Below are positions 61,401 to 64,000 of a stretch of 64,000 nucleotides of DNA, in pieces. Location of the stretch: positions 91,028,283 to 91,092,282 of the forward strand of contig NC_044277.2 of NCBI RefSeq assembly GCF_004027225.2. The letters are read 5' to 3'. Source of the DNA: Strigops habroptila (lineage: Eukaryota; Chordata; Aves; Psittaciformes; Psittacidae). The first letter of the stretch is position 1. The number at the start of each line of letters is the position of its first letter. The notes under the pieces were generated by a model. It made no database searches and was not told where the DNA came from. It saw only the letters and a program-made list of their open reading frames with translations. The position numbers and the translations under genes were made by a program.

Positions 61401-63858
61401 GTAACTCACTTCCATCAAATTTAATCTTTCATTTAAAAAATAAATTTTGGTCTTCATGACTATAAACTAAATCTTCCCTGTATGAAGCTGGTCAAATCAG
61501 ATGTGGTGTCATCTGTTGGAGTCTGCAGCAGCATCTAAGAGATGAGAAATACTCTGCCTCAATCTCTACTGAAAGCTTAAATCTTAAACTTCATAATTTT
61601 ATTTCTCTGTTAGTATCAAATAAAAATACTTTTGGTTGCTCTAGAAGGGAGAAAACAAATCTCTTTGCTTATGGAAGTTGGATGCTGCTGGGGCTGACAA
61701 AGCAGATGTATGATGACGGGGAAGAAAGAGAAGGAAACAGGGCAGATATAATGGTGGCCTGAAGGCAATGTTTTCCCACTGTCATGCCAAATGTGAACAA
61801 ATAATTCATATTTAATAAAGGTCATATTGTGTTTTAATCCTCCTCAAAGGATGTTCTGCCTTTGAGAGTCATGTTATGCAAGCATAGATATGAAAGAGAG
61901 GAAAAACTGGCCACTGAGCAGGATCAGGACACCTCTGCTTACAGTTTATCTTAATGCTTTGAATTGTTACAGGTATGGGTGGCTATACCTGTTGTCAAGG
62001 AATACCATGTAATTTTCATTGCTATAGAAAATGACACCTAGTGCAGAGAGGTGTTGTTTGGAGAGATAGAATAACAGTTAAGAAATTTAACCTTTTCGGA
62101 AATCAGCTGCATGTTTACACTACTCAGGAAATGTGCATGCATTATGTGGGGTTTAAAGTACCTGTTACTAATTACTGCTAAAACATTCTAAAGAATAAAA
62201 TTAAAAATGCAATTAGTAGAGCCGTATACATATTCAGGAGATAAGGGAAATATTATAAATTAAGTATTCTGTATTTGGTTGGCCTTAAGATGAATGTTTT
62301 TAAACTGCATACAAATGGCAGAAGTTGATTGATAGAGATATTAGGGGAATTCATTCTTCAGTTTATACTGTATTGCAGCACAAGCATAAATAAGTGCTTG
62401 CTGCCCCAGGATGTGGCAGGAGATGTTAAAGACTTGCGCGGCATCCATGCATTTGAAGAAAAGATGGGGGAGAGCGTGAGAGAGATTTCATATAACTGCG
62501 TGTGTTGAAGGAGTGATCTCTAGGTAGCTTATTTTACAGGTTTCACAGTCCTAATTACATTGACTTACCTCTTCAGTCAGCCTCCTTCCTTTTTCCCTTC
62601 CCCCTTGTAAGTGCTTTTATCAGCTTCCTGAATTTCTGCTTTTTATTCGCTCCTCACTGTCACTTTGATGTCAGTGCATCCTTTAGGTGGGTTTTCTTTG
62701 ATAGCTTGCATAAGATACTGTATCGGAGGTGTCATCTGTCAGTTTGTTTTTACTATAGGCATAGGGTTTAGTCATTGATGGTCACGCAGTATGTGCTTTC
62801 TCACTCACTTGTTATTGTTCCTACAGTCTCTTGGCTTTTTCCTCTGACAGAGTAGCTTCAGTAGTGTGTATTTTTTTGGTAATGGCTGATTCTGTTGCAG
62901 TGGCTTTTTGTTCTTGGTGTTTGGTTTCAATATGGCTAAGCCTTCTGTGCCTCTGTTTTCTATTTCTTTCTCCTGGTTAGTACTGGTTTTTTCCTTACCA
63001 CTTGTTTAATCTCTACCAGAGTGGAGAAATCCAGAAGAAAGGGTCATATTTATAGCTCTGTTCGGCAATCTGAGTTGTCAGTTGCCCTTCCCTTCCGCCC
63101 CTGCCCCATCTTCATTTCTCTGACTTTGTATCATCTCCTTTCCTTTCATATTTCTCTCTTGTTTAATGCTCCACTGATGCATTAGTAACATCACACATCT
63201 GCTCCATCCTCTCCCTGGTTCGCTGTGTGTGTATGTCTGTCTTTTTGTTACACATGCATTGAGGTGCTGAGCTGAGCAGCTGATAGACCTAATAAGTTAC
63301 ATACTGCTTTAGTGATGATTTCTCCTAATAAGAAGCAGGTGTAAAACTGTAAACATCAAGTAAGGAAAAAGTCTTAGCTGTTCATTACACCCTTTTATGA
63401 GGATACAAATGACCTGGTTAGTTACGTTAACCAGTGAAACTTCTCTAGCTATATTTTATTCCGATAAATTAATCTATTAATCTCACTTAATTTAATGATT
63501 TAGATCTTGCACACATGAGAAAAAACCTGTTAGTTTTTGCACAATATCTTTAAACCTGCCTTATACAGTCCTTGAAAAACTAGTGTTGCATTCATTTAAA
63601 TCAGTTTGATTTGAATCGCAATCTTCAGAAATCAGTTTATCTCTTACTGTAAGGTAAACCAATATGAGCACGGGTTCAGATCAGATTACACTGTTATTTC
63701 ATGCCTAGTGCTGCCATTGATGAATTAAAGGCTAAACTGCAAAAACAATTTTGAGTAAATACGGTTGCCATTACAGCTTTAGCTGGAGGTGACAATATTG
63801 TGGCTGTCGATTTCACACTTGATGTCAAGTCTGTGTCAGCTGTAGGAGGACAGATGAG

Positions 63859-63885
63859 ACACACACACACACACACACCCCCCCC
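63859..63885 (+). repeat. (AC)10 microsatellite followed by C-run
   Basis: Ten AC units run directly into a run of eight C. A likely length-polymorphic compound microsatellite. Confidence 0.95.
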
Positions 63886-64000
63886 AGAAGAGTTTCTTCT
63901 TCAGAATTGTTTGGTCTGGAAGAGTTACTTTTGTACCCAGCCACCAGAGCTTCCTTGGTGTGGAAGTGTCAATTTGATCTAGTACCGTAAAATCAGGTTT

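Larger units (their letters stand above)
43325..64000 (+). other. DTNBP1: DTNBP1 intron 7, incomplete (>20.6 kb)
   Basis: Donor GTAAAT at 43325; no acceptor and exon 8 were identified before the window ends. Contents are listed separately: a small tandem duplication, an old LINE fossil, a CR1 fragment, a G/T-rich tract, a regulatory-looking cluster at about 52-56 kb, a 21-T run (58437-58457) and an AC repeat near the end. The stretches 45100-48060, 48760-52100 and 56000-63850 hold AT-rich sequence in which I see nothing else identifiable. Confidence 0.75.

Noticed and set aside
43325..64000. Search for DTNBP1 exons 8-10
   Set aside because: I looked by eye for the conserved sequence following ETFK and for phase-compatible acceptors with matching codons and found none. 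A profile search would be decisive; most likely these exons lie beyond 64000.
1..64000. tRNA, rRNA, snRNA, microRNA precursors and CRISPR arrays
   Set aside because: No cloverleaf, snRNA signature, long hairpin or regularly spaced repeat array was seen on either strand.

Overview
This is a eukaryotic, almost certainly bird, genomic window. It is AT-rich with long non-coding stretches and one CpG island. It carries several CR1 LINE copies with the typical avian 3' ends, two long-terminal-repeat copies of an avian retrovirus-like family, and one multi-exon gene with GT-AG introns. No bacterial-style operons, CRISPR arrays, tRNA or rRNA genes were seen.

The only protein-coding gene I can support is DTNBP1 (dysbindin, a BLOC-1 subunit), on the + strand. 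Seven coding exons can be placed to the base: 12214-12269, 15795-15845, 18907-18954, 19775-19835, 22225-22357, 29759-29891 and 43302-43324. Every junction has a GT donor and AG acceptor, the reading frame runs without a break through all of them, and together they encode the N-terminal 168 residues. The gene is cut by the right edge of the window: the C-terminal half was not found in the last 20 kb, so intron 7 is longer than 20.6 kb.

Layout. 1-11.8 kb: intergenic DNA upstream of the gene, with a minus-strand CR1 at 2.5-3.1 kb, a good CTCF-like motif near 6.73 kb and a plus-strand CR1 at 11.2-11.5 kb. 11.8-12.6 kb: CpG-island promoter with GC boxes, no TATA box, and exon 1. 12.3-29.8 kb: introns 1-5, which hold an internally deleted CR1 body (16.8-18.2 kb) and a minus-strand LTR starting only 80 bp after exon 4 (19.9-20.5 kb). 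29.9-43.3 kb: intron 6, with a 14-bp hairpin, a solo LTR on the + strand (38.5-39.1 kb) and a CR1 just after it. 43.3-64 kb: intron 7, with a very old CR1/L3-like LINE fossil (44.7-45.1 kb), a G-run tract able to form a G-quadruplex (48.5 kb), and a cluster of homeodomain-site-rich sequence around 52-56 kb that resembles conserved regulatory DNA and contains a possible alternative first exon.

Most of the short open reading frames in the window are chance ORFs in AT-rich DNA or fragments of CR1 or LTR sequence. No clear novel biological system was found. The best leads are the possible alternative first exon with its neighbouring regulatory-looking cluster, and the LTR sitting next to the exon 4 splice donor.
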